In this document: piece by piece, positions 7,293 through 13,001 of the stretch
How positions within the stretch are numbered: the stretch's first letter is position 1
Layout: every line of letters starts with the position of its first letter
Assembly (NCBI GenBank): GCA_030152225.1
Contig: JASLHL010000210.1
Location: forward strand, 1 to 13,001
Direction: 5' to 3'
DNA from: Flavobacterium sp.
Lineage (GTDB): Bacteria; Bacteroidota; Bacteroidia; Flavobacteriales; Flavobacteriaceae
DNA length: 13,001 nt
Position numbers and translations under genes: made by a program
Notes under the pieces: model-generated
Told to the model about the DNA's origin: nothing
Seen by the model: only the letters and a program-made list of their open reading frames with translations
Database searches by the model: none

Positions 7293-8276
7293 ATGAAACG
7301 TATTTTAATAACAGGTGCTGCAGGTTTCTTGGGATCACACTTATGTGATCGCTTCCTTGCGGAAGGGTATCACGTCATGGGCATGGATAATTTAATAACG
7401 GGTGATTTAAAGAATATTGAACACTTGTTTGGGGAGGCACATTTTGAGTTTTATCATCACGATGTGACTAAGTTTGTGCATGTGCCGGGAAATTTAGACT
7501 ATATTCTTCATTTTGCTTCGCCAGCAAGTCCGATAGACTATTTAAAAATTCCAATCCAGACACTTAAAGTAGGATCTTTAGGAACACATAATTTATTGGG
7601 GTTGGCTCGCGTAAAAAAGGCACGTATTTTGATTGCTTCCACTTCAGAAGTGTATGGAGATCCGCTGGTACATCCACAAACGGAGGAGTATTATGGCAAT
7701 GTCAATAGTATTGGACCGAGAGGCGTATACGATGAAGCCAAACGATTTCAAGAGTCCATCACGATGGCATATCATACATTTCACGGCTTAGAAACGAGAA
7801 TTGTGCGCATTTTTAATACCTATGGCCCTCGAATGCGATTAAACGATGGAAGAGTAATCCCTGCCTTTATTGGACAAGCCTTGAGGGGAGAGGATTTAAC
7901 CGTTTTTGGCGATGGAAATCAGACGCGCTCTTTTTGCTATGTAGACGATCAGGTAGAAGGTATTTATCGATTGCTCTTATCTGATTATACGTTGCCTGTA
8001 AATATTGGCAATCCAGATGAAATTACCATTTTGGATTTTGCAAAGGAAATTATTCGCTTGACAAATAGCGAACAAAAAATAATTTTCAAGGATTTGCCAA
8101 TAAATGATCCTTTACAGCGTTGTCCTGATATAACGAAAGCTAAAAATATACTGGGATGGTCTCCGAAAATTGATCGAGCAGAAGGAATGAAACGCACTTT
8201 AGCCCATTTTAAATCCTTTACAAAAGAGGATTTAGCTCGCGAGGAACATAAAGATTTTTCTAACTACATTTATTGA
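7293..8276 (+). CDS. UDP-glucuronate decarboxylase-like SDR enzyme (UDP-xylose synthase type)
   Basis: Extended short-chain dehydrogenase/reductase of 327 aa, cytoplasmic, predicted to convert UDP-glucuronate to UDP-xylose with tightly bound NAD. NAD-binding GAAGFLG is at 8-14 (GxxGxxG). The UXS-typical block [17 protein letters not shown] (76-92) is followed by STSEVYGDP (116-124, catalytic T117/S118 and E119), [11 protein letters not shown] (141-151, Y146 and K150 of YxxxK), [10 protein letters not shown] (172-181), DGRVIPAFI (185-193) and [10 protein letters not shown] (271-280), whose R276 corresponds to the decarboxylation-associated Arg of ArnA/UXS enzymes. These blocks resemble UXS much more than dTDP-glucose 4,6-dehydratase or GalE. 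A polar tail of about 17 residues follows the usual end. The product could be UDP-xylose or UDP-4-keto-xylose. The stop overlaps the next ATG by one base (TGATG). Confidence 0.88.
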   Translation: MKRILITGAAGFLGSHLCDRFLAEGYHVMGMDNLITGDLKNIEHLFGEAHFEFYHHDVTKFVHVPGNLDYILHFASPASPIDYLKIPIQTLKVGSLGTHNLLGLARVKKARILIASTSEVYGDPLVHPQTEEYYGNVNSIGPRGVYDEAKRFQESITMAYHTFHGLETRIVRIFNTYGPRMRLNDGRVIPAFIGQALRGEDLTVFGDGNQTRSFCYVDDQVEGIYRLLLSDYTLPVNIGNPDEITILDFAKEIIRLTNSEQKIIFKDLPINDPLQRCPDITKAKNILGWSPKIDRAEGMKRTLAHFKSFTKEDLAREEHKDFSNYIY

Positions 8277-9625
8277 TGGGTAAAAAAACAGGTAGATATT
8301 CTTATTTATTACGTCCACTTACAACGTGTATCGATTTAATTACAATCAATGCACTTGCTCAGGTATGGTTTGATACAATCTCTGGAGGAAATTACCTATT
8401 TCATCTTGTTTTGTCTATCGGATGGCTCGTAGCTGCGGGATTAAGCGGCTATTATGAGGTCTATCGACACACCAAAACCGTGCGAGTGGCTGAGAAAGTA
8501 TGCAAACAATTTTTCTTTCAGTTTATTTTAGTCGCTTCTTATAATGGCATCTTTGATCGATTCGCAGAAGTTAAAGAGCTCGTTGGATACGGCATTTCTA
8601 TTTTTACGATTATTTGTACCATCAAATTCACTATTTTCTTCCTGCTGAAGTACATCCGAAAATTCTTAGGAGGTAACTTTAGAAATATTGTATTATTGGG
8701 GAGTGAAAGAGAAATCAATGAAATGAAAAAGGTTTTGTTGAAAAGAAAGGATTTGGGATACCGTATTGTCAATCATTTCTTTAACTTGGAAGATCAAAGT
8801 TTGGAAGATTTAAGAATTTACCTCTCTGAACATCGAGTAGATGAGATTTTTATGCAGTTTTCATTGACCAAAGAGAAGAACTTTTTGGCTATTCTGGAGT
8901 TTGCTGATAATAACATGATAACGGTAAGCTATATTCCCACGCAAAAAGACATTTTAAATCACAACCTCAGAATTGAATACTACGATTTAATACCGGTTGT
9001 ACCAAGGCGTGTTATTCCATTAGATAAGCCGTATAATCAATTGTTAAAGCGATTATTTGACCTGTTTTTTTCTATTCTGGTCATCGTTTTTATTTTATCG
9101 TGGCTGGTACCTTTAGTTGCTTTTTTAATTAAAAAAGAGTCAAAAGGACCTGTATTCTTCAAGCAAAGGCGAACAGGCTTAAATGATGAAGAATTTTGGT
9201 GCTATAAATTCAGATCCATGCATTTAAATTCGGCTAGCGATTGCGAACAAGCGACGCGAAACGATCAGCGAATCACCAAAATTGGAGCCTTTTTACGCCA
9301 ATCTAGTTTGGATGAATTCCCGCAATTTATCAATGTTTTTTTTGGCGATATGTCCATTGTCGGACCTCGCCCCCATATGGTGATACACACTAAAATGTAT
9401 TCCAAACGCGTGAACCGCTTTATGTTGCGTCATTTGGTTAAACCAGGTATTACGGGCATGGCACAAACACATGGGTATCGCGGTGAAATTGAAAATGATC
9501 GCGATATTATCAATCGCTTTAAATACGATTTATTTTACCTAGAAAATTGGTCGATTTTACTGGATCTAAAGATTATTTACCTCACAGTTTACAACGTTTT
9601 TAAAGGAGAAGAAAAAGCGTACTAA
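8276..9625 (+). CDS. Undecaprenyl-phosphate sugar phosphotransferase (polyprenyl glycosylphosphotransferase, WcaJ/WbaP type)
   Basis: Initiating enzyme of the pathway: it moves a hexose-1-phosphate (often glucose-1-P in this subfamily) from a UDP-sugar to undecaprenyl phosphate at the inner membrane. The protein is 449 aa from the ATG at 8276; the frame also contains a TTG at 8273, but the ATG forms a TGATG stop-start overlap with the preceding gene, implying coupled translation. The N-terminal four-helix membrane region (about 10-130) and a Rossmann-like CoA-binding domain (about 135-250) precede the catalytic domain. That domain has a membrane segment at about 258-285, GPVFFKQRRTG (291-301), CYKFRSM (309-315), RITKIGAFLRQSSLDEFPQ (332-350, with the catalytic D346-E347 pair), GDMSIVGPRP (357-366) and KPGITGMAQ (389-397). 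The length and full three-part layout fit the WcaJ/WbaP group rather than the short PglC-like form. Which sugar it loads is not determined. Confidence 0.93.
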   Translation: MGKKTGRYSYLLRPLTTCIDLITINALAQVWFDTISGGNYLFHLVLSIGWLVAAGLSGYYEVYRHTKTVRVAEKVCKQFFFQFILVASYNGIFDRFAEVKELVGYGISIFTIICTIKFTIFFLLKYIRKFLGGNFRNIVLLGSEREINEMKKVLLKRKDLGYRIVNHFFNLEDQSLEDLRIYLSEHRVDEIFMQFSLTKEKNFLAILEFADNNMITVSYIPTQKDILNHNLRIEYYDLIPVVPRRVIPLDKPYNQLLKRLFDLFFSILVIVFILSWLVPLVAFLIKKESKGPVFFKQRRTGLNDEEFWCYKFRSMHLNSASDCEQATRNDQRITKIGAFLRQSSLDEFPQFINVFFGDMSIVGPRPHMVIHTKMYSKRVNRFMLRHLVKPGITGMAQTHGYRGEIENDRDIINRFKYDLFYLENWSILLDLKIIYLTVYNVFKGEEKAY

Positions 9626-9641
9626 ATCTTTTTATCAACTT

Positions 9642-9670
9642 GTTCCTCTTATTCTTAGGAACTTTTTCTT
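9642..9670 (+). terminator. Possible rho-independent terminator after the phosphotransferase gene
   Basis: GTTCCT (9642-9647) and AGGAAC (9657-9662) form a 6-base-pair stem with a 9-base loop, followed directly by TTTTTCTT. It sits 17 bases after the stop codon and before the purD promoter, which is where a terminator of the polysaccharide locus would be expected. The stem is short, so confidence is moderate. Confidence 0.45.
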
Positions 9671-9688
9671 TATTCGTTTTTTTATAAT

Positions 9689-9696
9689 TATTTTTG
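9689..9696 (+). promoter_or_regulatory. -7 promoter box for purD
   Basis: TATTTTTG matches TAnnTTTG and ends 27 bases before the purD ATG at 9723. The surrounding sequence is T-rich, which raises the chance of a random match, and no -33 TTG is visible at the usual distance. Confidence 0.45.
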
Positions 9697-9722
9697 AGCC
9701 TTAATAACAAACAACACAATTA

Positions 9723-10994
9723 ATGAAAATTTTATTATTAGGTTCAGGTGGACGTGAGCATGCACTAACATGGAAAATGTTACAAAGCCCACAATGCGAA
9801 GCTGTGTTTGTAGCTCCTGGTAACGCAGGAACAGCACAAATTGCCCAAAATATAGCTATCAATCCCAATGATTTTGACGCGGTAAAAGAAGTGGTCTTAA
9901 CGCATGAAATTGATATGGTAGTGGTTGGGCCAGAAGATCCTTTAGTAAAAGGAATTGTCGATTTTTTCAAACAAGAGGACAGTATTAGTCATATTCCTGT
10001 CATTGGGCCTTCAAAAATGGCGGCACAATTGGAAGGAAGTAAAGATTTTGCGAAGGAATTCTTGATCAAACACAATATTCCAACAGCTGCTTACCAAAGT
10101 TTTACCAAAGATACCGTCGAAGAAGGAAAGAAATTCTTGGAAACGGTAAAAGCACCGTATGTATTGAAAGCAGATGGATTAGCCGCAGGTAAAGGGGTCG
10201 TTATCTTGGAAGATTTGAATGCAGCCAAAGCAGAATTAGAAAATATGTTGGTCGATGCTAAGTTTGGCGATGCTAGTTCGAAAGTAGTTATCGAAGAGTT
10301 TTTATCGGGAATCGAATTAAGTTGTTTCGTATTAACAGACGGGAAATCATATAAGTTGCTACCTACTGCAAAAGATTACAAGCGAATTGGAGAAGGAGAT
10401 AAAGGATTGAATACAGGTGGAATGGGTGCTGTTTCTCCTGTGCCATTTGCGACAGATGAGTTCTTAAAAAAGATCGAAGATCGCATTGTGATTCCAACAG
10501 TGGAAGGAATTAAGAAAGATCAGCTAGACTATAAAGGATTTATTTTTATCGGAATCATCAAAGTAGGTGAAGATCCTTTTGTTATTGAGTATAATGTTCG
10601 CATGGGAGATCCTGAAACGGAAGTGGTAATGCCTCGTGTAAAATCAGATTTGGTTGCTTTATTTCAAGCGATTGCAAAAGAAGAACTAGCAACCGAGACC
10701 ATCGAGTTAGATGAGCGTAGTGCAACAACTGTTATGTTGGTATCTGGTGGATATCCAGAGGATTACGAAAAGGGAAAAGTGATTACAGGACTAGATCAAG
10801 TAGAAGATTCTATTGTTTTTCACGCTGGAACAGCTTTAAAAGACAAGGATATTGTAACCAACGGAGGTCGCGTATTAGCCGTAACTTCGTATGGAAATAG
10901 TTACGATGAGGCACTAAAAAAATCTTATCAAAACATAGATAAACTAAATTTCGATAAGATTTATTATCGTAAAGATATCGGTTTCGATCTTTAG
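9723..10994 (+). CDS. purD: Phosphoribosylamine-glycine ligase (GARS)
   Basis: Second step of de novo purine synthesis: ATP-dependent ligation of glycine to 5-phosphoribosylamine, giving GAR, in the cytoplasm. The protein has 423 aa, the usual length of stand-alone PurD. N-domain: LLLGSGGREHAL (4-15), APGNAG (31-36), VVGPEDPLVKG (67-77). ATP-grasp domain: GSKDFAKEF (105-113), LKADGLAAGKGV (148-159), DYKRIGEGDKGLNTGGMGA (218-236), and the metal-binding EYNVRMGDPETE (289-300), where Met replaces the common Phe and the final Glu the common Gln. C-domain: VMLVSGGYPEDY (337-348) and a late GGRVLAV block. It is the first core-metabolism gene after the polysaccharide locus, apparently monocistronic, and its stop is 8 bases from the end of the convergent small membrane-protein gene. 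Confidence 0.98.
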   Translation: MKILLLGSGGREHALTWKMLQSPQCEAVFVAPGNAGTAQIAQNIAINPNDFDAVKEVVLTHEIDMVVVGPEDPLVKGIVDFFKQEDSISHIPVIGPSKMAAQLEGSKDFAKEFLIKHNIPTAAYQSFTKDTVEEGKKFLETVKAPYVLKADGLAAGKGVVILEDLNAAKAELENMLVDAKFGDASSKVVIEEFLSGIELSCFVLTDGKSYKLLPTAKDYKRIGEGDKGLNTGGMGAVSPVPFATDEFLKKIEDRIVIPTVEGIKKDQLDYKGFIFIGIIKVGEDPFVIEYNVRMGDPETEVVMPRVKSDLVALFQAIAKEELATETIELDERSATTVMLVSGGYPEDYEKGKVITGLDQVEDSIVFHAGTALKDKDIVTNGGRVLAVTSYGNSYDEALKKSYQNIDKLNFDKIYYRKDIGFDL

Positions 10995-11002
10995 ATAGTT
11001 AA

Positions 11003-11233
11003 CTACTTTAGAAATGAGTGGGCTGTTGTATCTTGCGTATCCTCGTCCTTTGCTTTGAATAATTGTAATTGTTTTAACCAAAATACAAAATAATAGCAAG
11101 TAATTAGGATGAAGATCCACGTAATGATGTTTGCAGTCCACCAGTTCTCAAGTTCTAGTTTTGCAAAGAAATCCATAGGAATGAAAAGAACTTTTTCAAA
11201 CAAGAATCCTAAACCATTAAAAAATGAAGTCAT
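11003..11233 (-). CDS. Small single-pass membrane protein, probable DUF6341
   Basis: A 76-aa protein of unknown function. It begins MTSFFNGLGFLFEKV from an ATG at 11233, has an amphipathic/aromatic N-terminal half, one clear transmembrane segment at about 34-54 (ending YYFVFWL), and a short charged C-terminal tail (from about 58) rich in Lys, Asp and Thr. From memory, flavobacteria keep a DUF6341 protein of this size between purD and the DUF6427/upp genes; I could not check this. It is convergent with purD and divergent from the 312-aa membrane-protein gene, from which 108 bases separate it. It does not resemble a toxin with a recognisable antitoxin. A real gene is supported by the plausible membrane protein, the intact frame filling the gap between its neighbours, and the tight packing. 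Confidence 0.75.
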   Translation of the reverse strand: MTSFFNGLGFLFEKVLFIPMDFFAKLELENWWTANIITWIFILITCYYFVFWLKQLQLFKAKDEDTQDTTAHSFLK

Positions 11234-11321
11234 TTTCCTTTATTTTTAAATTAGATAATAGTATTTGAACTTTGTGATATTGAATACGAATACAAAACGC
11301 CCAAAGAAACAAATAGCACTA

Positions 11322-11329
11322 CAAAAATA
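11322..11329 (-). promoter_or_regulatory. Possible -7 box for the small membrane-protein gene
   Basis: The minus strand reads TATTTTTG (TAnnTTTG), but it lies 89 bases from the ATG at 11233, much further than the other boxes in this window, and in an A/T-rich leader. It is weakly supported. No matching plus-strand box for the divergent 312-aa gene was found in 11234-11341. Confidence 0.25.
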
Positions 11330-11341
11330 TAAAATATATAC

Positions 11342-12280
11342 ATGTTAGCAAGTATTTTTAGTAAAACTAGACCGATTAACTATATCATGCTTACGCTTTT
11401 AATTGTGGCAGGATATAGTTTATTCATTGGTTTGGACACAACTATTGCATGGACTCCTTTTGAAATGGTCAAGCGCAGCAGTGTTTTACTGCTGTTATTG
11501 TTGATGATGTATCTTTCGCAATTTATCGTATCTCGAAATCGACTCGTAGATGATACAGGCTATGTGCCTTTACTTTTTACTAGTTTTTTGTTTATTTTTC
11601 CAACGTCTTTTGAGAATGTGCATGTTATTATTGCGAGTTACTTTATTCTTTTGGCGCTTCGTCGCATTTTGTCCTTGCATTCACTTAAACAGTCAAAAGA
11701 AAAGATTTTAGACGCGTCACTTTGGATCTGTATCGCTAGTTTATTTCACTTTTGGAGTATTTTATACCTGCTTCTCTTGTTTTATGCAATTGCTTTTTTT
11801 GGTGCAAAAGACTATCGAAATTGGATCATTCCCCTTATCGCTTTTTTTGGTGCGTCCATATTGTTAACGCTCTATTTACTGATAAGAGAAGAATACTTTA
11901 TTACGTGGTGGACAGAACGCGTACAAATTAGTTTTAACTTCATGTACTTTGACAATGTGTACCAAAATATTGCGTTAGCGGTTTTTGTCTCTATATCCCT
12001 TTTATATGCTGTTTCTCAGGCGTTAGCGATTAAAAGCAGACCGTATAATATGCAAAACACCTACAAGAAAATCTTACTTTCATTTCTTATAGGTGCTGCT
12101 ATTTATATCATATCGGCTGATAAATCAAACGGATTATTGTTGTTTACTTTCTTTCCTTTGGCGATTTTAGGTGCCAATTACATCGAAAGTATTCCACAAA
12201 AATGGAGAAAAGAAGCCAATGTGTACAGTATTTTCTGTATCGGCTTGTTTTTCTACTTTATGCAATTAATTATCTTATAA
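11342..12280 (+). CDS. Polytopic membrane protein, probable DUF6427
   Basis: A 312-aa integral membrane protein of unknown function. Hydrophobic stretches at about 13-31, 46-64, 76-107, 125-153 (probably two helices), 161-180, 207-229, 243-258, 264-280 and 295-311 suggest 8-10 helices with little soluble domain. No catalytic motif stands out; the charged/aromatic spots are YIRE-like loops around 181-193 (LIREEYFITWWTERV) and SADKSNG (258-264). I connect it from memory to DUF6427, common in Flavobacteriaceae next to upp; older automatic annotations of such proteins as beta-carotene monooxygenase are not supported by anything seen here. The small DUF6341-like gene lies divergently upstream. Its 3' end overlaps the convergent upp gene by 6 bases. 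Function is unknown. Confidence 0.82.
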   Translation: MLASIFSKTRPINYIMLTLLIVAGYSLFIGLDTTIAWTPFEMVKRSSVLLLLLLMMYLSQFIVSRNRLVDDTGYVPLLFTSFLFIFPTSFENVHVIIASYFILLALRRILSLHSLKQSKEKILDASLWICIASLFHFWSILYLLLLFYAIAFFGAKDYRNWIIPLIAFFGASILLTLYLLIREEYFITWWTERVQISFNFMYFDNVYQNIALAVFVSISLLYAVSQALAIKSRPYNMQNTYKKILLSFLIGAAIYIISADKSNGLLLFTFFPLAILGANYIESIPQKWRKEANVYSIFCIGLFFYFMQLIIL

Positions 12281-12928
12281 TTTTTGACCATAAGCAAGGT
12301 CACCAGCGTCTCCTAAACCAGGTACAATGTAATTGTGATCATCTAGTTTTTCATCTAAAGTCGCAACCCATAGGTGCACATTTGCCGGAAGATTTTCCTC
12401 TAGGTATTGAATCCCCTCTGGGGCAGCAATAACAACGGCTAGGTGAAGTTCTTTTGGTTTTTCTTCTGTCATTAGCTTATTGATCACCGCAACAAGGGAT
12501 TGTCCTGTGGCTAACATCGGATCAATAAGAATCAAGATCTTATCTTGAAAGGAAGGAGCAGCTTGATATTCAACTAAGATCTCACTCGCTTCTCCATGCT
12601 TTCCATGACGACGATACGCAGAAACGAATCCATTTTCGGCATCGTCAAAAAAGTTCATAAAACCTGTATGTAAAGCCAAACCAGCACGTAGGATAGAACA
12701 TAGAACAACATTATCTTCGATGCAAGTGGTGTGTTTAATCCCTAGGGGTGTTTGCACATCAAGTGCCTTAAACGGTAAGGTCTTGCTCAATTCGTAAGCC
12801 ATGATTTCGCCAATGCGCTCAATGTTTTTTCTAAAACGCATGCTGTCTTGCTGAATGTTTACATCGCGAAGCTGGGCTAAGAAATGATTTAAAATGCTAT
12901 TTTCCTCGGAAATATAGTGAATTTTCAT
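12275..12928 (-). CDS. upp: Uracil phosphoribosyltransferase
   Basis: Pyrimidine-salvage enzyme making UMP from uracil and PRPP in the cytoplasm. It has 217 aa, slightly longer than the typical 208-210. The PRPP-binding motif ILIDPMLATGQS is at 132-143; the uracil-binding loop YIVPGLGDAGDLAYG is at 200-214; CSILRAGL (77-84) and VSAYRR (102-107) are the usual flanking blocks. The Bacteroidota version lacks the KHKLG-type N-terminal block of Escherichia coli Upp and starts MKIHYISEENSILNHF instead. The ATG at 12928 is supported by this family-like start. It is transcribed leftward, with its stop overlapping the 312-aa membrane-protein gene by 6 bases. No -7 box at the usual distance was found upstream. 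Confidence 0.97.
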   Translation of the reverse strand: MKIHYISEENSILNHFLAQLRDVNIQQDSMRFRKNIERIGEIMAYELSKTLPFKALDVQTPLGIKHTTCIEDNVVLCSILRAGLALHTGFMNFFDDAENGFVSAYRRHGKHGEASEILVEYQAAPSFQDKILILIDPMLATGQSLVAVINKLMTEEKPKELHLAVVIAAPEGIQYLEENLPANVHLWVATLDEKLDDHNYIVPGLGDAGDLAYGQKL

Positions 12929-12962
12929 AACGGTATAATTAGTACCATAAAAGTATTAAAAC

Positions 12963-12970
12963 TATATTTG
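12963..12970 (+). promoter_or_regulatory. -7 promoter box for a rightward gene at the window edge
   Basis: TATATTTG fully matches TAnnTTTG and ends 18 bases before an ATG at 12988. Position and spacing parallel the boxes in front of the GT4, UXS-like and purD genes, so a divergent rightward gene beyond upp is likely. Confidence 0.45.
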
Positions 12971-12987
12971 TAAATAAAATTATTCCT

Positions 12988-13001
12988 ATGTTTTCAACAT
13001 T
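12988..13001 (+). CDS. Possible start of a rightward gene cut by the window edge
   Basis: Only ATG plus about four codons (M-F-S-T) are visible. The call rests on the ATG following a TAnnTTTG box by 18 bases and on the lack of any other explanation for the sequence upstream of upp. Product cannot be said. Confidence 0.3.

Noticed and set aside
7985..8772. Minus-strand frames within the UXS-like and phosphotransferase genes
   Set aside because: Antisense shadows of genes with strong family motifs.
9701..9970. 89-aa minus-strand frame over the start of purD
   Set aside because: Antisense to the highly conserved PurD N-domain; Ser/Thr-rich composition is typical of a reverse-frame artefact.
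10996..11005. Perfect 10-base palindrome TAGTTAACTA at the purD / small-gene junction
   Set aside because: It has no loop or T tail, so it is a poor terminator, and such short AT-rich palindromes occur by chance.
10944..11141. 65-aa minus-strand frame overlapping the purD end
   Set aside because: It conflicts with both purD and the better-supported 76-aa membrane-protein gene.
12202..12432. 76-aa forward frame across the 312-aa gene / upp junction
   Set aside because: Overlaps the end of one real gene and antisense of upp; no independent support.

Overview
The window looks like a piece of a low-GC chromosome from the Bacteroidota, most likely a member of the Flavobacteriaceae (Flavobacterium/Myroides-like). 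The evidence is the AT-rich coding style, the lack of clear Shine-Dalgarno sequences, TAnnTTTG-type -7 promoter boxes, and a purD / small membrane protein / polytopic membrane protein / upp neighbourhood that I recall as typical of flavobacteria. Genus is an inference. I see no rRNA, tRNA, CRISPR, insertion sequence, phage or plasmid gene, and no gene-free stretch longer than about 120 bases.

Positions 1-9625 are the distal part of a surface-polysaccharide locus (O-antigen or capsule, Wzx/Wzy type). It opens with the 3' end of a UDP-GlcNAc 2-epimerase gene (wecB-like). A tightly packed rightward operon follows (599-6115): a WzxE-like flippase, a GT32 glycosyltransferase, a first O-antigen polymerase/ligase-family membrane protein, a GT2 glycosyltransferase and a second polymerase/ligase-family membrane protein. 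Its genes overlap by 4 bases or sit 4-7 bases apart. A GT4 glycosyltransferase lies on the opposite strand and overlaps the operon tail by 20 bases. Divergent from it is a translationally coupled pair: a UDP-glucuronate decarboxylase-like SDR enzyme and the initiating undecaprenyl-phosphate sugar phosphotransferase.

A coherent model is as follows. The phosphotransferase loads the first sugar phosphate onto undecaprenyl phosphate. The GT32, GT2 and GT4 enzymes add sugars, drawing on pools that include UDP-ManNAc (WecB) and probably UDP-xylose or a 4-keto-pentose relative (UXS-like). The flippase exports the lipid-linked unit, and the two PF04932-type membrane proteins polymerise it and/or transfer it to an acceptor. 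Chain-length and export genes (wzz, wza, wzc) and ugd are not in the window.

Positions 9626-13001 return to core chromosome: purD (purine synthesis), a divergent pair of conserved membrane proteins of unknown function (76 and 312 aa, probably DUF6341 and DUF6427), and upp (uracil salvage), which is convergent with the 312-aa gene. A promoter-like box and an ATG at the right edge suggest that another rightward gene starts there.

I found no clearly unprecedented system. The items most worth a second look are the two polymerase/ligase paralogues in one operon, the unknown membrane-protein pair inside nucleotide-metabolism genes, the regularly spaced -7 boxes, the inverted GT4 gene, and the long homopolymer tracts in polysaccharide genes.
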